This document shows positions 54,494 through 63,757 of a DNA stretch of 64,000 bases, in pieces; position 1 is the first letter of the stretch, and each line of letters opens with the position of its first letter. The translations under genes and the position numbers were made by a program. The notes under the pieces were generated by a model. It did no database searches and had not been told where the DNA came from. It saw only the letters and a program-made list of their open reading frames with translations. Source of the stretch: Rothia halotolerans (lineage in GTDB: Bacteria; Actinomycetota; Actinomycetes; Actinomycetales; Micrococcaceae); assembly GCF_004136635.1 (NCBI RefSeq), contig NZ_NOIU01000002.1, forward strand, positions 496,001 through 560,000, written 5' to 3'.

Positions 54494-55234
54494 TCAGCCC
54501 CGCCGGCCCTCCCCGGGCAGCGGGCGCTTCGCGGTCCCCTTCCAGCTGCGGTAGGCCCACACGGTCATCACGATGACCACGGCCCAGGCGATCCCCACCA
54601 CGATGCCGTGCACCACGGAGGGGGACGCGACGAAGACCCCGATGGCCACCAGCGAGATCTGCCCCGGAATCGCCGCGAGCCCGCTGGCGACCACGAAGTC
54701 CCGCTGGGAGACCCCGAAGGCCCCGCCGCCGTAGTTGACCGGCCAGTACGGCAGGCCCGGCAGCAGCCGCAGCATGAACACCGCTTGGAACCCGGCGTTC
54801 TCCAGCCGCTCCTCCACGACGCCGGCGTGGCGCCCGAGCAGCTTCTTGACGGTGCCCTTGCCGAGCCCGCGGGCGATCCAGTAGGCGCCCCAGCAGCCGA
54901 TGAGCACCCCGACGATCGAGAGCACGCTGCCCTCGATGAGCCCGAAGAGCACTCCCCCGGCCACCGCCATGATGGTGACGGGGATGGGGGTGAGCGCGAC
55001 GACGGCGTAGAGCGCCGTGAACACGATCCACGCCGCCCAGCCCCACCGGTCGAGGTCGGCCCGGAGGTCCTCGAGGGAGGGCAGGCGCACGTTGAAGGCC
55101 AGCCACACCATGCCGAGCAGAACCAGCACCAGCAGCGTGTTCCGGGCCACGGTCCCCCAGTGGGGGCCCTCTGACGATGCGGGTCGCTGTCCGTCATCTG
55201 GGCGCGCCGGTGGGCGGTTCTGCTCGTGGGTCAT
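54494..55234 (-). CDS. TVP38/TMEM64-family (DedA/SNARE-associated) membrane protein
   Basis: 246-residue integral membrane protein with about five or six spans. The VTT-domain features are visible: GGVLFGLIEGSVLSIVGVLIGCWGAYWIARGLGKG and RLLPGLPYWPVNYGGGAFGVS. Members are thought to act as lipid scramblases or proton-coupled transporters. The ATG at 55232-55234 is six bases after minus-strand TATAGT, so the message is probably leaderless. A much longer open frame upstream is the complement of the GH3 gene. Confidence 0.88.
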   Translation of the reverse strand: MTHEQNRPPARPDDGQRPASSEGPHWGTVARNTLLVLVLLGMVWLAFNVRLPSLEDLRADLDRWGWAAWIVFTALYAVVALTPIPVTIMAVAGGVLFGLIEGSVLSIVGVLIGCWGAYWIARGLGKGTVKKLLGRHAGVVEERLENAGFQAVFMLRLLPGLPYWPVNYGGGAFGVSQRDFVVASGLAAIPGQISLVAIGVFVASPSVVHGIVVGIAWAVVIVMTVWAYRSWKGTAKRPLPGEGRRG

Positions 55235-55240
55235 CCCCTC

Positions 55241-55246
55241 ACTATA
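55241..55246 (-). promoter_or_regulatory. -10 of the TVP38 gene
   Basis: Minus-strand TATAGT (within TATATAGT) ends six bases before the ATG at 55234, predicting a leaderless transcript. The bases between are GAGGGG. Confidence 0.45.
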
Positions 55247-55405
55247 TAGAGGACCGGGACCCGCTCTGGCCCCGCAGAGCCCGGTCCGGCTTGGGAGAGG
55301 AGCACCCGCGGCGCAGGATCGACAGGATGCCGGCGAGGCGGTAGAGCTGAAGGAGACAGGCGCCGCCGGGCCGGCGGCGCGGGCCAAGGATGAGGAGGAC
55401 CGGAG

Positions 55406-57592
55406 ATGGGCAGCGAACAGGACGTCGTCGAGGCCAGGTTCCGGGCCGCGGAGGACCCGTGGCCCTCGAGGGAGCAGGACGCGGCGGCCGCGGCCGAACT
55501 GGTCGGGCAGATGACCTTCGAGGAGAAGCTCGCCCTGCTCAGCGCGCCCATGGGCTACGGCCCCGGCGCGCCGGAGGACGCCGTCGGCTCCGCCGCGCGG
55601 GCGCAGGGGGTGCCCCGGCTCGGGGTGCCGGCCTGGGATGAGAGCGACGCGAGCCTGGGCGTGACGAATCCCATGTCGGTCCGGGGAGACGGCCCGGCCA
55701 CCGCCTTCCCCAGCGGCCTCGCCCTGGGCGCCACCTTCGACCGTGGGCTCGCCGAGGCCCAGGGCCGGGCGATCGGCGTCGAGGCCCGCGCCGTCGGGAT
55801 GAGCGTGCAGCTCGCCGGCGGCATGAACCTGGTCCGCGAGCCGCGGGGCGGGCGGAACTTCGAGTACCTCGGCGAGGACGCGCTGCTCACCGGCGTGCTG
55901 GCGGGGGCGAGCGTGCGCGGGATCCAGGAACAGGGGGTGATCTCCACTGTCAAGCACTTCGCGCTCAACCCCCAGGAGACGGGCCGGGTGATGGTCAGCT
56001 CCGACCTCGCCGAGCCGCAGCTGCGCGCCTCGGACCTGCTGGCCTTCCAGATCGCGCTCGAGCACGGTGGCCCGCGGGCGGTGATGAGCGGGTACAACCG
56101 GGTCAACCGGCTCTACGCCTCCGAGAACCCGTGGCTGCTGAACGGCGTGCTCAAGGGTGACTGGGGCTTCCGCGGCTTCGTCATGTCCGACTGGGGCGGC
56201 ACCCACTCCGCCGCGGCGGCCGCGACGGCTGGCCTGGACCGGCAGTCCGGCTACCAGCTGGACACCCGGCACTTCTTCGGGGAGGAGCTGGAGGCCGCCG
56301 TCGAGGGCGGGCGCGTGCCGATGTCCCGGATCGACGACATGGCCGTCCGCATCCTGACCGCCCTCCTCTCCATCGGCGCGACGGGCGAGCGCAGGGGTGC
56401 CGGCGCCCCCTCGGAGGAGCAGCTGGCGGAGCACGCGGAGCTCGCCGAGCGGGTCGCCGCCTCCTCGATCGTGCTGCTGCGGAACGAGGAGGCCGTCCTG
56501 CCCCTGCCCGCCGACCTCCCGCGCCTGGTGGTGGTCGGGAAGCACGCGGACCGCGGCGTGCTGTCCGGAGGCGGCAGCTCGACCGTGACCCCGCCCGACG
56601 CCGTCCAGGAGGAGGGCTTCTCGATCGCCCAGATGTCCCTGCCGAAGGTCCTGCACCGGCCCGCCCCGCTCGACGAGCTGCGCCGCGCCCTGCCGGACAC
56701 GGAGGTGGTCTTCCTGGAGGGGAGCCCCGGTCAGGTCGCCTCCTCGCTGCGGCGGGACGACACGGTGGTGGTGCTCGCCCAGCACTGGGCCACCGAGGGC
56801 CGGGACAACCCGGACCTGAGCCTGCAGGACGAGCAGGATGCCCTGATCTCCGCGGCGGCGCGGGCGGCCGGGCGGACCGTCGTCGTCCTGGAGACGCCGG
56901 GGCCGGTGCTGATGCCCTGGTTGGAGGAGGTCGACGCCGTCCTCGCCGCCTGGTACGGCGGCTCGGGCGGCGCCGGGGCCCTGGCCGCGGTCCTGACCGG
57001 GGCGGCCTCGCCCTCGGGCCGCCTGCCGCTGACCTTCCCGGCCGGCGAGGAGCAGCTCCCCCGGCGGGAGATGACCGACCCCGAGAGCACCACTTCGAAT
57101 CCCGGCGAGCCGCGCACGGGGGGCTCCCCCGCGATCGACTACGACGTCGAGGGCGCGGACGTCGGCTACCGGTGGTACGAGCGCGAGGGCCTCGAGCCCC
57201 TCTTCTGGTTCGGCCACGGCCTGTCCTACACCTCGTTCTCCTACGAGGACGTGGAGATCGCGGCCGACGACGCCGGTGACCCCGCGGTGACCCTCACGGT
57301 GCGCAACTCCGGCGATCGCGCCGGCGTCGAGATCCCGCAGGTCTACCTCGCCCCGCCGGAGGGCACGGCGCGGCTCGTGGGATGGGCTCGGGTCGCCCTG
57401 GATCCCGGCCAGGCGCGGCGCGTGCGCATCGTCGCCGACGATCTCCGCTGCTACGCCCGGTACGACGTCGACGATCCGGGCTGGACGGTCGAGGAGGGGA
57501 CGCACCGGGTCCGCCTGGCCCGCAGCGCCGCGCCCGGGGACGTCCTCGCCGAGTCCGCGCTCGAGCTGGGGGCCCGCCGGCTGCGGCCGTGA
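55406..57592 (+). CDS. Beta-glucosidase, glycoside hydrolase family 3
   Basis: 728-residue GH3 enzyme that removes terminal glucose from beta-glucosides. The N-terminal barrel carries GRNFEYLGEDALL (149-161), KH (183-184) and the nucleophile D262 in VMSDWGGTHS. The (alpha/beta)6 domain and a C-terminal fibronectin-III-like domain (VTLTVRNSGDRAGVEIPQVYL) follow. No signal peptide is present, so it acts on imported glucosides. AGGAGG lies seven bases before the ATG. No transporter or LacI regulator adjoins it. Confidence 0.94.
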   Translation: MGSEQDVVEARFRAAEDPWPSREQDAAAAAELVGQMTFEEKLALLSAPMGYGPGAPEDAVGSAARAQGVPRLGVPAWDESDASLGVTNPMSVRGDGPATAFPSGLALGATFDRGLAEAQGRAIGVEARAVGMSVQLAGGMNLVREPRGGRNFEYLGEDALLTGVLAGASVRGIQEQGVISTVKHFALNPQETGRVMVSSDLAEPQLRASDLLAFQIALEHGGPRAVMSGYNRVNRLYASENPWLLNGVLKGDWGFRGFVMSDWGGTHSAAAAATAGLDRQSGYQLDTRHFFGEELEAAVEGGRVPMSRIDDMAVRILTALLSIGATGERRGAGAPSEEQLAEHAELAERVAASSIVLLRNEEAVLPLPADLPRLVVVGKHADRGVLSGGGSSTVTPPDAVQEEGFSIAQMSLPKVLHRPAPLDELRRALPDTEVVFLEGSPGQVASSLRRDDTVVVLAQHWATEGRDNPDLSLQDEQDALISAAARAAGRTVVVLETPGPVLMPWLEEVDAVLAAWYGGSGGAGALAAVLTGAASPSGRLPLTFPAGEEQLPRREMTDPESTTSNPGEPRTGGSPAIDYDVEGADVGYRWYEREGLEPLFWFGHGLSYTSFSYEDVEIAADDAGDPAVTLTVRNSGDRAGVEIPQVYLAPPEGTARLVGWARVALDPGQARRVRIVADDLRCYARYDVDDPGWTVEEGTHRVRLARSAAPGDVLAESALELGARRLRP

Positions 57593-57660
57593 GCCGGGCC
57601 GGGGCTTGAGCCGCGAGCAGGGGCGCCCGTCAGAGCCAACGGGTGGCACGGTCACGACTT

Positions 57661-57708
57661 GAGCCGCAGGCCCGGGGGCGCGCCGTCGCGTCCCCGGGCC
57701 TGCGGCTC
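57661..57708. terminator. Convergent terminator after the GH3 gene
   Basis: Perfect 17-bp arms (57661-57677 and 57692-57708) with a 14-nt loop lie between the GH3 gene (+) and the flavoprotein gene (-). Confidence 0.85.
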
Positions 57709-57738
57709 TCCGGCTGCGGGCGTGCCGCCCGCTCACCG

Positions 57739-59478
57739 CTACTCCACGAGCTTCCCCTCCGTGGAGACCTCCCGCATCAGCCCGGCGATCTCCTCGGAGA
57801 CCGCTGGGATCGCCTCGCGGGTCACGCCTTCCGAGGGCGACCACACCAGGTTGACCTGCAGTGCCGGGTCCAGCTCGGGGTAGTCGCTGCGGTTGTGGCA
57901 GCCGCGGGTCTCACGCCGCTCCAGCGCCGCCTCGAGGGTGGCCCGGGCGGCCAGGACCGAGGACTTCAGGTCGAAGGCGTGGGCCAGGCCCTGGAAGCCG
58001 GCGATGTCCGGGTGGATCCCGACGTCGTCCATGCGCTCCTCGATCCGGCGCAGCTCCTCGAGCCCGGCCAGCAGCCCCTCCTCGTCCCTGACCACCCCGG
58101 CGTGCTCGGTCATGGTGTCCCGCAGGGCCCGCTGCAGCGCGCGCACGTTCTCGGTGCCGTCGGCGGCCAGCAGGTCCTCGATCTCCCGGCAGGCGGCGTC
58201 CACGGCGTCGGCAGAGCGGATCTGCGCCTCCAACCCCTCCGAGTGGCGCACGGCTGCCCGGCCCACGATGCGCCCGAAGACCAGCAGCTCGATGAGCGAG
58301 TTGCCGCCGAGCCGGTTGGCCCCGTGCAGCCCGCTCGCGGCCTCCCCGATGGCGTACAGGCCGGCGACGTCGGTGCTGTGGTCCTCCGGGTCCACCCACA
58401 CCCCGCCCATGGAGTAGTGGGCGGTCGGCGCGATCTCGATCGGGGACGCGGTGATGTCCAGCATCTGCAGCTCCAGCAGCGTCTGGTAGACCCGCGGCAG
58501 CCGGTTCATGATCGTCTCGCGGGGCAGGTGGGAGACGTCGAGCCAGACCCCGCCGTTCTCCGTCCCGCGTCCCTCCTTGATCTCGGTGTAGGCGGCCAGC
58601 GCGACGCGGTCCCGGGTGGAGAGCTCGCGGCGCTCGGGATCGTAGCGGTCCATGAACCGCTCGCCCAGCGCGTTGCGCAGGATCCCGCCCTCGCCGCGCG
58701 CCGCCTCCGAGACGAGGGTGCCGGCGGCGTTCTCGGGCTCGAGGATGCCCGAGGGGTGGAACTGCACCAGCTCGGGGTCGCGCAGCCGGCCGCCCGCCTC
58801 CACCGCGAGGCGGAAGGAGTCGCCGGTGTTCTCGTCGCGCCGGGAGGAGGTGCGGCGCCAGATGCGGTTGTGGCCGCCGGCGGCGAGGATCACGGCGTCG
58901 GCTCGGATCAGGTACCGGGTGCCGTCGACGAGGTCGAATCCGTAGGCGCCGAAGACGACGCCGTCGCGCACCAGCAGCCGGGTGATGTAGACGGTGTCCA
59001 GGACCGGGACCTTCAGCTGCTCGGCGCGGCGCACGAGCGTGCGCTGGATCTCCAGGCCGGTGTAGTCGCCGGCGAAGGCGGTGCGCCGGTAGGTGTGGGC
59101 GCCGAAGAACCGCTGCGAGATCCTGCCATCCTCCTCGCGGGCGAAGCCCATGCCGTAGCGCTCGAGGTCCTCGATGCCCTCCTGGGCGCCGCGGGCCACG
59201 ATCTCCACGGTGCGCGGATTGGCCAGCAGGTAGCTCTCCCTGATCGTGTCCGCGGCGTGCTGCTGCCAGCTGTCCGCCTCGTCCATGGTGCCCAGCGCCG
59301 CGTTGATGCCGCCGGCGGCCAGCGAGGTGTGGGCGTCGTGCCGGGGGCGCTTGCCGATGGCCAGCACGTCCACGCCCTGCTCGGCCACCTCGATCGCGGC
59401 GCGCAGGCCGGATCCGCCGGTGCCGATGACCAGGACGGTCGTGGAGATCTGACGTTCTGGGGTGCTCTGAGTAGTCAT
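57739..59478 (-). CDS. Fumarate reductase/succinate dehydrogenase-type flavoprotein
   Basis: 579-residue FAD protein. VLVIGTGGSGLRAAIE binds the dinucleotide, HTSLAAGGINAALG contains the FAD-linking-type histidine, LVQFHPSGI and HYSMGG supply substrate contacts, and LHGANRLGGNSLIELLVFG is the C-terminal FAD block. These match SdhA/FrdA more than L-aspartate oxidase, although NadB cannot be excluded. No iron-sulfur subunit or membrane anchor is adjacent. The ATG at 59476-59478 is preceded by minus-strand TACGGT seven bases upstream. It is divergent from a LysR regulator, only 71 bases apart. Confidence 0.86.
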   Translation of the reverse strand: MTTQSTPERQISTTVLVIGTGGSGLRAAIEVAEQGVDVLAIGKRPRHDAHTSLAAGGINAALGTMDEADSWQQHAADTIRESYLLANPRTVEIVARGAQEGIEDLERYGMGFAREEDGRISQRFFGAHTYRRTAFAGDYTGLEIQRTLVRRAEQLKVPVLDTVYITRLLVRDGVVFGAYGFDLVDGTRYLIRADAVILAAGGHNRIWRRTSSRRDENTGDSFRLAVEAGGRLRDPELVQFHPSGILEPENAAGTLVSEAARGEGGILRNALGERFMDRYDPERRELSTRDRVALAAYTEIKEGRGTENGGVWLDVSHLPRETIMNRLPRVYQTLLELQMLDITASPIEIAPTAHYSMGGVWVDPEDHSTDVAGLYAIGEAASGLHGANRLGGNSLIELLVFGRIVGRAAVRHSEGLEAQIRSADAVDAACREIEDLLAADGTENVRALQRALRDTMTEHAGVVRDEEGLLAGLEELRRIEERMDDVGIHPDIAGFQGLAHAFDLKSSVLAARATLEAALERRETRGCHNRSDYPELDPALQVNLVWSPSEGVTREAIPAVSEEIAGLMREVSTEGKLVE

Positions 59479-59537
59479 AGGGATCACCGTAGGGAGGCCC
59501 GGGTGATTACTCCAATGAATTATCTGAGTCGTTTCCA

Positions 59538-59543
59538 TACACT
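59538..59543 (+). promoter_or_regulatory. -10 of the LysR gene
   Basis: TACACT ends six bases before the LysR ATG at 59550, predicting a leaderless message. Upstream, an imperfect dyad GATTA...TTATC (about 59504-59524) could be the LysR site shared with the divergent flavoprotein gene. Confidence 0.45.
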
Positions 59544-59549
59544 GTTGCT

Positions 59550-60497
59550 ATGACGATGAACCTGGAGCAGCTGCGCGGATTCCTCGAGGTGGCGCAGACC
59601 GGCCACTTCACCCGCGCCGCCGAGCGCCTGCACCTGGCCCAGCCCTCCCTGAGCCGGCAGGTCGCGACCCTCGAGCACGACCTCGGCGCCGAGCTCTTCC
59701 ACCGGGCCCGCGGCCACATCTCGCTGACCGCGGCCGGCGAGGCCCTGCTGCCGCTCGCCCGGCGCATGCTCGCCGACGCCGAGACGGTGCGCCGCGAGAT
59801 GGCCGAGCTGGCGGGCCTGCAGCGCGGCCGCGTGCGCCTGGGGGCGACGCCGACGCTGTGCGTGAGCCTGGCCGTGGAGGCGATCGCCGCCTTCCACGAG
59901 ACGCATCCGGGCATCGAGCTGCACCTCACCGAGCGTGGCTCCCGGGACCTCCTGGCCGAGCTCTCCCAGGGTGCGCTGGACCTGGCGCTGGTGACCGTGC
60001 CGGCCGGGCGCACGGGGGCGAGCACGAGCCTGACGCGTGCGCCGCTGCTGGCGGAGGAGCTCGTCGTCGTCTCCTCGGCCGCGCTGCCGCCGGTCGGGGA
60101 CGGGCCGGCGATCACCCTGGCCGAGCTGGCCCGGCTGCCGCAGATCGTCTTCCACGAGAGCTACGACCTGCGCGCCGAGACCGAGGCGGCGTTCCGGGCG
60201 GCGGGGCTGACCCCGCGCGTGGTGCTCGAGGGGCCGGAGATGGACGCCGTGCTGCGCTGCGTCGAGCGGGGGCTCGGCGTCGCCGTGGTGCCGGCGATGG
60301 TGCTGCTGGACCGCCCCGGGCTGCGCTCGATCCGGCTGACCGATCCGGCCCTGCGCCGGACCATCAGCCTGATCCACCGCTCCGACGTCCGGCCGACCCG
60401 CGCGGCGGAGGCGATGCGCCGGATTCTCGTGGAGACGGCCGACGACGTCGCCCGCCGGGACCGCGGCCACGCCGGCTTCCTGAGCCGGCCTGTCTGA
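59550..60497 (+). CDS. LysR-family transcriptional regulator
   Basis: 315-residue LysR regulator. The N-terminal winged helix (about residues 1-62) reads MNLEQLRGFLEVAQTGHFTRAAERLHLAQPSLSRQVATLE; the rest is a periplasmic-binding-protein-like co-inducer domain with the family HPGIEL segment. It is divergent from the flavoprotein gene with a 71-base shared promoter, the classical LysR arrangement. It probably activates that gene in response to its substrate (inference). A second ATG lies two codons downstream. Confidence 0.93.
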   Translation: MTMNLEQLRGFLEVAQTGHFTRAAERLHLAQPSLSRQVATLEHDLGAELFHRARGHISLTAAGEALLPLARRMLADAETVRREMAELAGLQRGRVRLGATPTLCVSLAVEAIAAFHETHPGIELHLTERGSRDLLAELSQGALDLALVTVPAGRTGASTSLTRAPLLAEELVVVSSAALPPVGDGPAITLAELARLPQIVFHESYDLRAETEAAFRAAGLTPRVVLEGPEMDAVLRCVERGLGVAVVPAMVLLDRPGLRSIRLTDPALRRTISLIHRSDVRPTRAAEAMRRILVETADDVARRDRGHAGFLSRPV

Positions 60498-60833
60498 GCC
60501 GACCGGCCTGAAGCAGGCAGCGAGGCCCGGCCGCCGCGAAGGCAGCCGCCGCAGAAGGTGCGGGAACTTCGCGGAGAAGCGCGGACGTGGGGAACGCCAC
60601 GGCAGGGCCGGAGATCCCGCGGCGGGATGCCGGGATCGCCGCGAAGACAGCCGCCTGGCCCCGCTTCGAGGAGCGGCGGCCCGGGCCGGACCCGGTCCAG
60701 ATGGCAGACGGCCCCTTCCCCCGGCGGCTCGCGCCAGTAGAGTCGATCTAGGTCGTCCAGCGCGTCCCCGCCGCGGAGCCCCGTCGGCGGGGCGGCCCGT
60801 CCGGGCGACTCCCGCAGTGTGGAAAGGAAGCCG
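60498..60833. other. Intergenic region before the siderophore-interacting gene
   Basis: 336 bases without a supported gene. Several short GC-rich stems occur near 60500-60680 and may end the LysR transcript. TAGAGT near 60737 could be the -10 of the next gene. I saw no DtxR/IdeR or Fur box. Confidence 0.4.
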
Positions 60834-61667
60834 ATGACCGCCCCTCAGCCCCGCGCACGGCGCGCCCAGCGCCCCCAGATCGTCCTGGAGGTCCTGGAGC
60901 GCATCCAGCTGACCCCGCACCTGGTCCGCATCGTCGCCGGCGGCCCCGGGTTCTCCGCGGTGGAGGACAACGGGTTCACGGACGCCTACACCAAGATGCT
61001 CTTCCCCCACCCGGAGACCGACCTGACGCCGCCCTACGACATGGCCGCGCTGCGCGAGGAGCTCGCGCCCGAGCTGATGCCCGCGATGCGCACCTACACG
61101 ATCCGCCGCTTCGACATGGAGCGGCGGCAGCTGTGGATCGACTTCGTGGTCCACGGCGAGGAGGGCGTCGCCGGCCCGTGGGCGGACTCCGCCCGGCCGG
61201 GCGACCCGGTGGTCCTCGGCGGGATCGGCGGCGGCTACGCCCCGGACCCCGAGGCCCGGTGGCACCTGCTGGCCGGCGACGAGTCCGCGGTCCCCGCGAT
61301 CTCCTCCGCCCTGGAGCAGATGGACCGCGACGCCGTGGGCGTGGCGCTGCTCGAGGTCGACGGCGAGGCCGACCACCTCGAGATCGACGCCCCCGAGGGT
61401 GTGGAGGTGCGCTGGCTGCACCGCGACGGCCAGGAGCCGGGCACCAGCTCCCTGCTGATCGACGCCGTGCAAGCCGTCGAGTGGCGCGGCGACGGCGTGC
61501 GGGTCTTCGCCCACGGGGAGCGGGGTGCGATGAAGCTGCTGCGCCCCTACTTCACCGACACCCGCGGCCTCGACCGCTCCCAGCTCTCCCTCTCGGCCTA
61601 CTGGGCCCACGGGCGCGTCGAGGACGCCTTCCAGAGCGAGAAGCGCGAGGCCATCGGCCAGATCTGA
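60834..61667 (+). CDS. Siderophore-interacting protein (NADPH-dependent ferric-siderophore reductase)
   Basis: 277-residue flavoprotein of the ViuB/YqjH family, which releases iron from ferric siderophores in the cytoplasm. RTYTIRRFD is the FAD-binding motif, GIGGGYAPDP and LLAGDESAVPAISSALE mark the NAD(P)H domain, and AHGERGAMKLLRPYF is the SIP C-terminal signature. The start is ATG 60834 with AAGGAA upstream; a GTG at 60819 lies before the ribosome binding site. No siderophore transport genes are adjacent. Confidence 0.92.
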   Translation: MTAPQPRARRAQRPQIVLEVLERIQLTPHLVRIVAGGPGFSAVEDNGFTDAYTKMLFPHPETDLTPPYDMAALREELAPELMPAMRTYTIRRFDMERRQLWIDFVVHGEEGVAGPWADSARPGDPVVLGGIGGGYAPDPEARWHLLAGDESAVPAISSALEQMDRDAVGVALLEVDGEADHLEIDAPEGVEVRWLHRDGQEPGTSSLLIDAVQAVEWRGDGVRVFAHGERGAMKLLRPYFTDTRGLDRSQLSLSAYWAHGRVEDAFQSEKREAIGQI

Positions 61668-61783
61668 GGCCCGGGACCGGAGCGGCGAGGCGGGGTCTCA
61701 CGCCCGACGTCGTCGCCCGGTCCTCGCGATCCGCAGGAGGCGAACCGCGGGCGGAGCCTGCGTCAGCTCAGTGGATCACAGGC

Positions 61784-62836
61784 TCACCGGATCAGGACCT
61801 TCAGCGCGTTCTCCTCGGCCGCGTTGCCGAAGACCTCGTAGGCGTCCAGGATCCGCTCGAACGGGAACTCGTGGGTGACGAACCGGTCGGCCGGCAGCTT
61901 CTTCCCGGCCACCAGCTTCAGCAGCATCGGCAGGGTGCTCGCGCTGACCAGGCCCATGGTGATCGCGATGTCGGAGATCCACAGGTCGTTGATCGCCAGC
62001 TCGACGGGCTTGCCGTGCACACCCATGTTGGCGACCGTCCCGCCGGGGCGGACGATCTCGGTCGCCGCGGTGAAGGTGGCCGGGATGCCGACCGCCTCCA
62101 TCGCGACGTCGACCCCGAGCCCGTCCGTCAGCGCCCTCACCTGCTCCTGCCAGTCGTCCTCGCCGGAGTTCACGGTGTCGGTCGCGCCGAACTCCTCGGC
62201 CCGGGCCAGGCGGTTGTCGTCGAGGTCGACGGCGATCACCTTGGAGGGACCGTACAGCCGCGAGGTCATCACGGCGGCGAGCCCGACGGGCCCTGCCCCG
62301 ATGACGGCGACGACGTCGCCCGGCTTGGTCCGCCCCTTCCGCACTCCGATCTCGAACCCGGTGGGCAGGATGTCGGAGAGGAGGATGCCCTCCGCGTCCG
62401 TCACGCCCTCCGGGACCTTGTAGACGGAGTTCTCTGCGAAGGGCACCCGCACGTACTCGGCCTGCGTGCCGTCGATGAGGTGGCCGAAGATCCAGCCGAT
62501 GCCGGAGGCCCCCTCCTCGGCGAGGCAGTGGCTGTTCAGCCCCTGCTTGCAGTAGCTGCAGCGTCCGCAGGAGCTCACGCAGGCGAGGATCACCCGATCC
62601 CCCTCCTCGAGCCCCGCCACGCCGTCCCCGACCTCGGTGACGACGCCGATCCCCTCGTGCCCGAGGATCCGTCCGGGGGTGACCGCCGGGACGTCCCCCT
62701 TCAGGATGTGGAGGTCGGTGCCGCAGATGGTGGTGGCCTCCATCCGCACGATCACGTCGGTGGGCTGCTGGATCCGCGGGTCCGGCACCTCTTTCCAGTC
62801 CTTCTTGCCGGGGCCTTCGTATACCAGGGCCTTCAT
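61784..62836 (-). CDS. Zinc-dependent alcohol dehydrogenase
   Basis: 350-residue medium-chain dehydrogenase. Catalytic zinc ligands are C38 (ICGTDLH) and H60-E61 (GHEGIG). The structural zinc site is C90, C93, C96 and C104. The cofactor motif is GAGPVGLAA. IFGHLIDGTQAEYVRVPFAENSVYKVP resembles the group including isopropanol and formaldehyde-type dehydrogenases. The substrate is uncertain. AAGGAG lies seven bases before the ATG. It stands alone. Confidence 0.92.
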   Translation of the reverse strand: MKALVYEGPGKKDWKEVPDPRIQQPTDVIVRMEATTICGTDLHILKGDVPAVTPGRILGHEGIGVVTEVGDGVAGLEEGDRVILACVSSCGRCSYCKQGLNSHCLAEEGASGIGWIFGHLIDGTQAEYVRVPFAENSVYKVPEGVTDAEGILLSDILPTGFEIGVRKGRTKPGDVVAVIGAGPVGLAAVMTSRLYGPSKVIAVDLDDNRLARAEEFGATDTVNSGEDDWQEQVRALTDGLGVDVAMEAVGIPATFTAATEIVRPGGTVANMGVHGKPVELAINDLWISDIAITMGLVSASTLPMLLKLVAGKKLPADRFVTHEFPFERILDAYEVFGNAAEENALKVLIR

Positions 62837-63547
62837 GGCTCGCTCCTTCGTCCTTCGACCAGGCGGCCGCCCGACGGAGCCTCGCCTCCGGTGGGGCGTG
62901 CGTCACGATCTATGACTGATCGTGATACGGATCACCCTACCCGACCGGAGGCGTCCACCCTCTCTGGGTCTTCACCGCTCCGGAAACCTGAGGCGCGGAA
63001 TTCTCAGACGTATATCTACCCCATGGGTTAGCGGATCGACGCTCCATATGGCGGACGACCCGTTTTCTCGTCGATCCTCTCCTCATCGAGGATGCGGTGA
63101 AATATCCAAAGGATAGCGCTGCTCAGATACGGGTTCTCAGCCCTTCACGACCACTCCGTTCTCCGCCCCGGCGGGTAAGGAGAATACCGCCGCCACGGCT
63201 CCCCGGCGCCGAAAGAAGGGAGTCGGGGGAAGACGGTGACGCCGATGGAATAGGGGAAAGGGAAAGGGGAACTCCGACGGGGGGGTGGACGAGATTGCAG
63301 TCGCTCCTGTCGGCATTGCGCACTCCGACGCCCGCAAATAGAAGCGCAGAGGCGGGCCCCGGTTCTCCCGAAGGATCGGGAGGCCGGGATCCGCACTGGT
63401 TTCCCACGGCCCTGACTCGGCCGGTTCGACGAGGCGGGGGGGCTGACGGGTTCACCCGACCCCGCCGCATCCTCGTCCCCGTCGAGGCTCGGCTCACGAA
63501 GTGGCGGGCATCAGGGGGGCAGGGAGCCCCTAGCCGGGGACGGCGCC
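62837..63547. other. Gene-poor terminal region
   Basis: 711 bases where open frames exist on both strands but none looks like a protein. Base composition is patchy: AT-rich around 62990-63130, GC-rich after 63150. Readings rich in Arg, Pro and Ser on both strands are typical of non-coding GC-rich DNA. I find no RNA gene. Confidence 0.5.
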
Positions 63548-63757
63548 TCACGACGCGGCGTCGGGTGGATGGCGGTGCGAGTCCCGCTCGTCCCGGAGCC
63601 GTCTCAGCTCCTGCCGAAGCTGTCGATTCTGGCGGATCAGAATCCCCATACTGATAAACCATATGGCGACGACGACGATAATAGTCAGAATGAGGGTTAC
63701 GGCACGTATAGGGGTTTCCTTATTGTTGATGTGACACTCAGAGAGTCTGGCGTGCAC
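63548..63757 (-). CDS. Possible small membrane protein
   Basis: 69-residue open frame with one strong membrane span (VTLILTIIVVVAIWFISMGI, about residues 20-39). A basic, probably coiled-coil segment (RQNRQLRQELRRLRDERD) follows. The start would be a GTG at 63755-63757 with weak purines upstream. The surrounding DNA is AT-richer than the genome (29/60 G+C at 63661-63720), so it may be recently acquired. I do not recognise a family. The pattern of one span plus a charged helix supports a real gene, but only moderately. Confidence 0.45.
   Translation of the reverse strand: MHARLSECHINNKETPIRAVTLILTIIVVVAIWFISMGILIRQNRQLRQELRRLRDERDSHRHPPDAAS

Noticed and set aside
54494-57844. 1116-residue minus-strand frame antisense to the GH3 gene
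   Set aside because: The GH3 reading has all catalytic motifs. The antisense part is low complexity, and only its end is the TVP38 protein.
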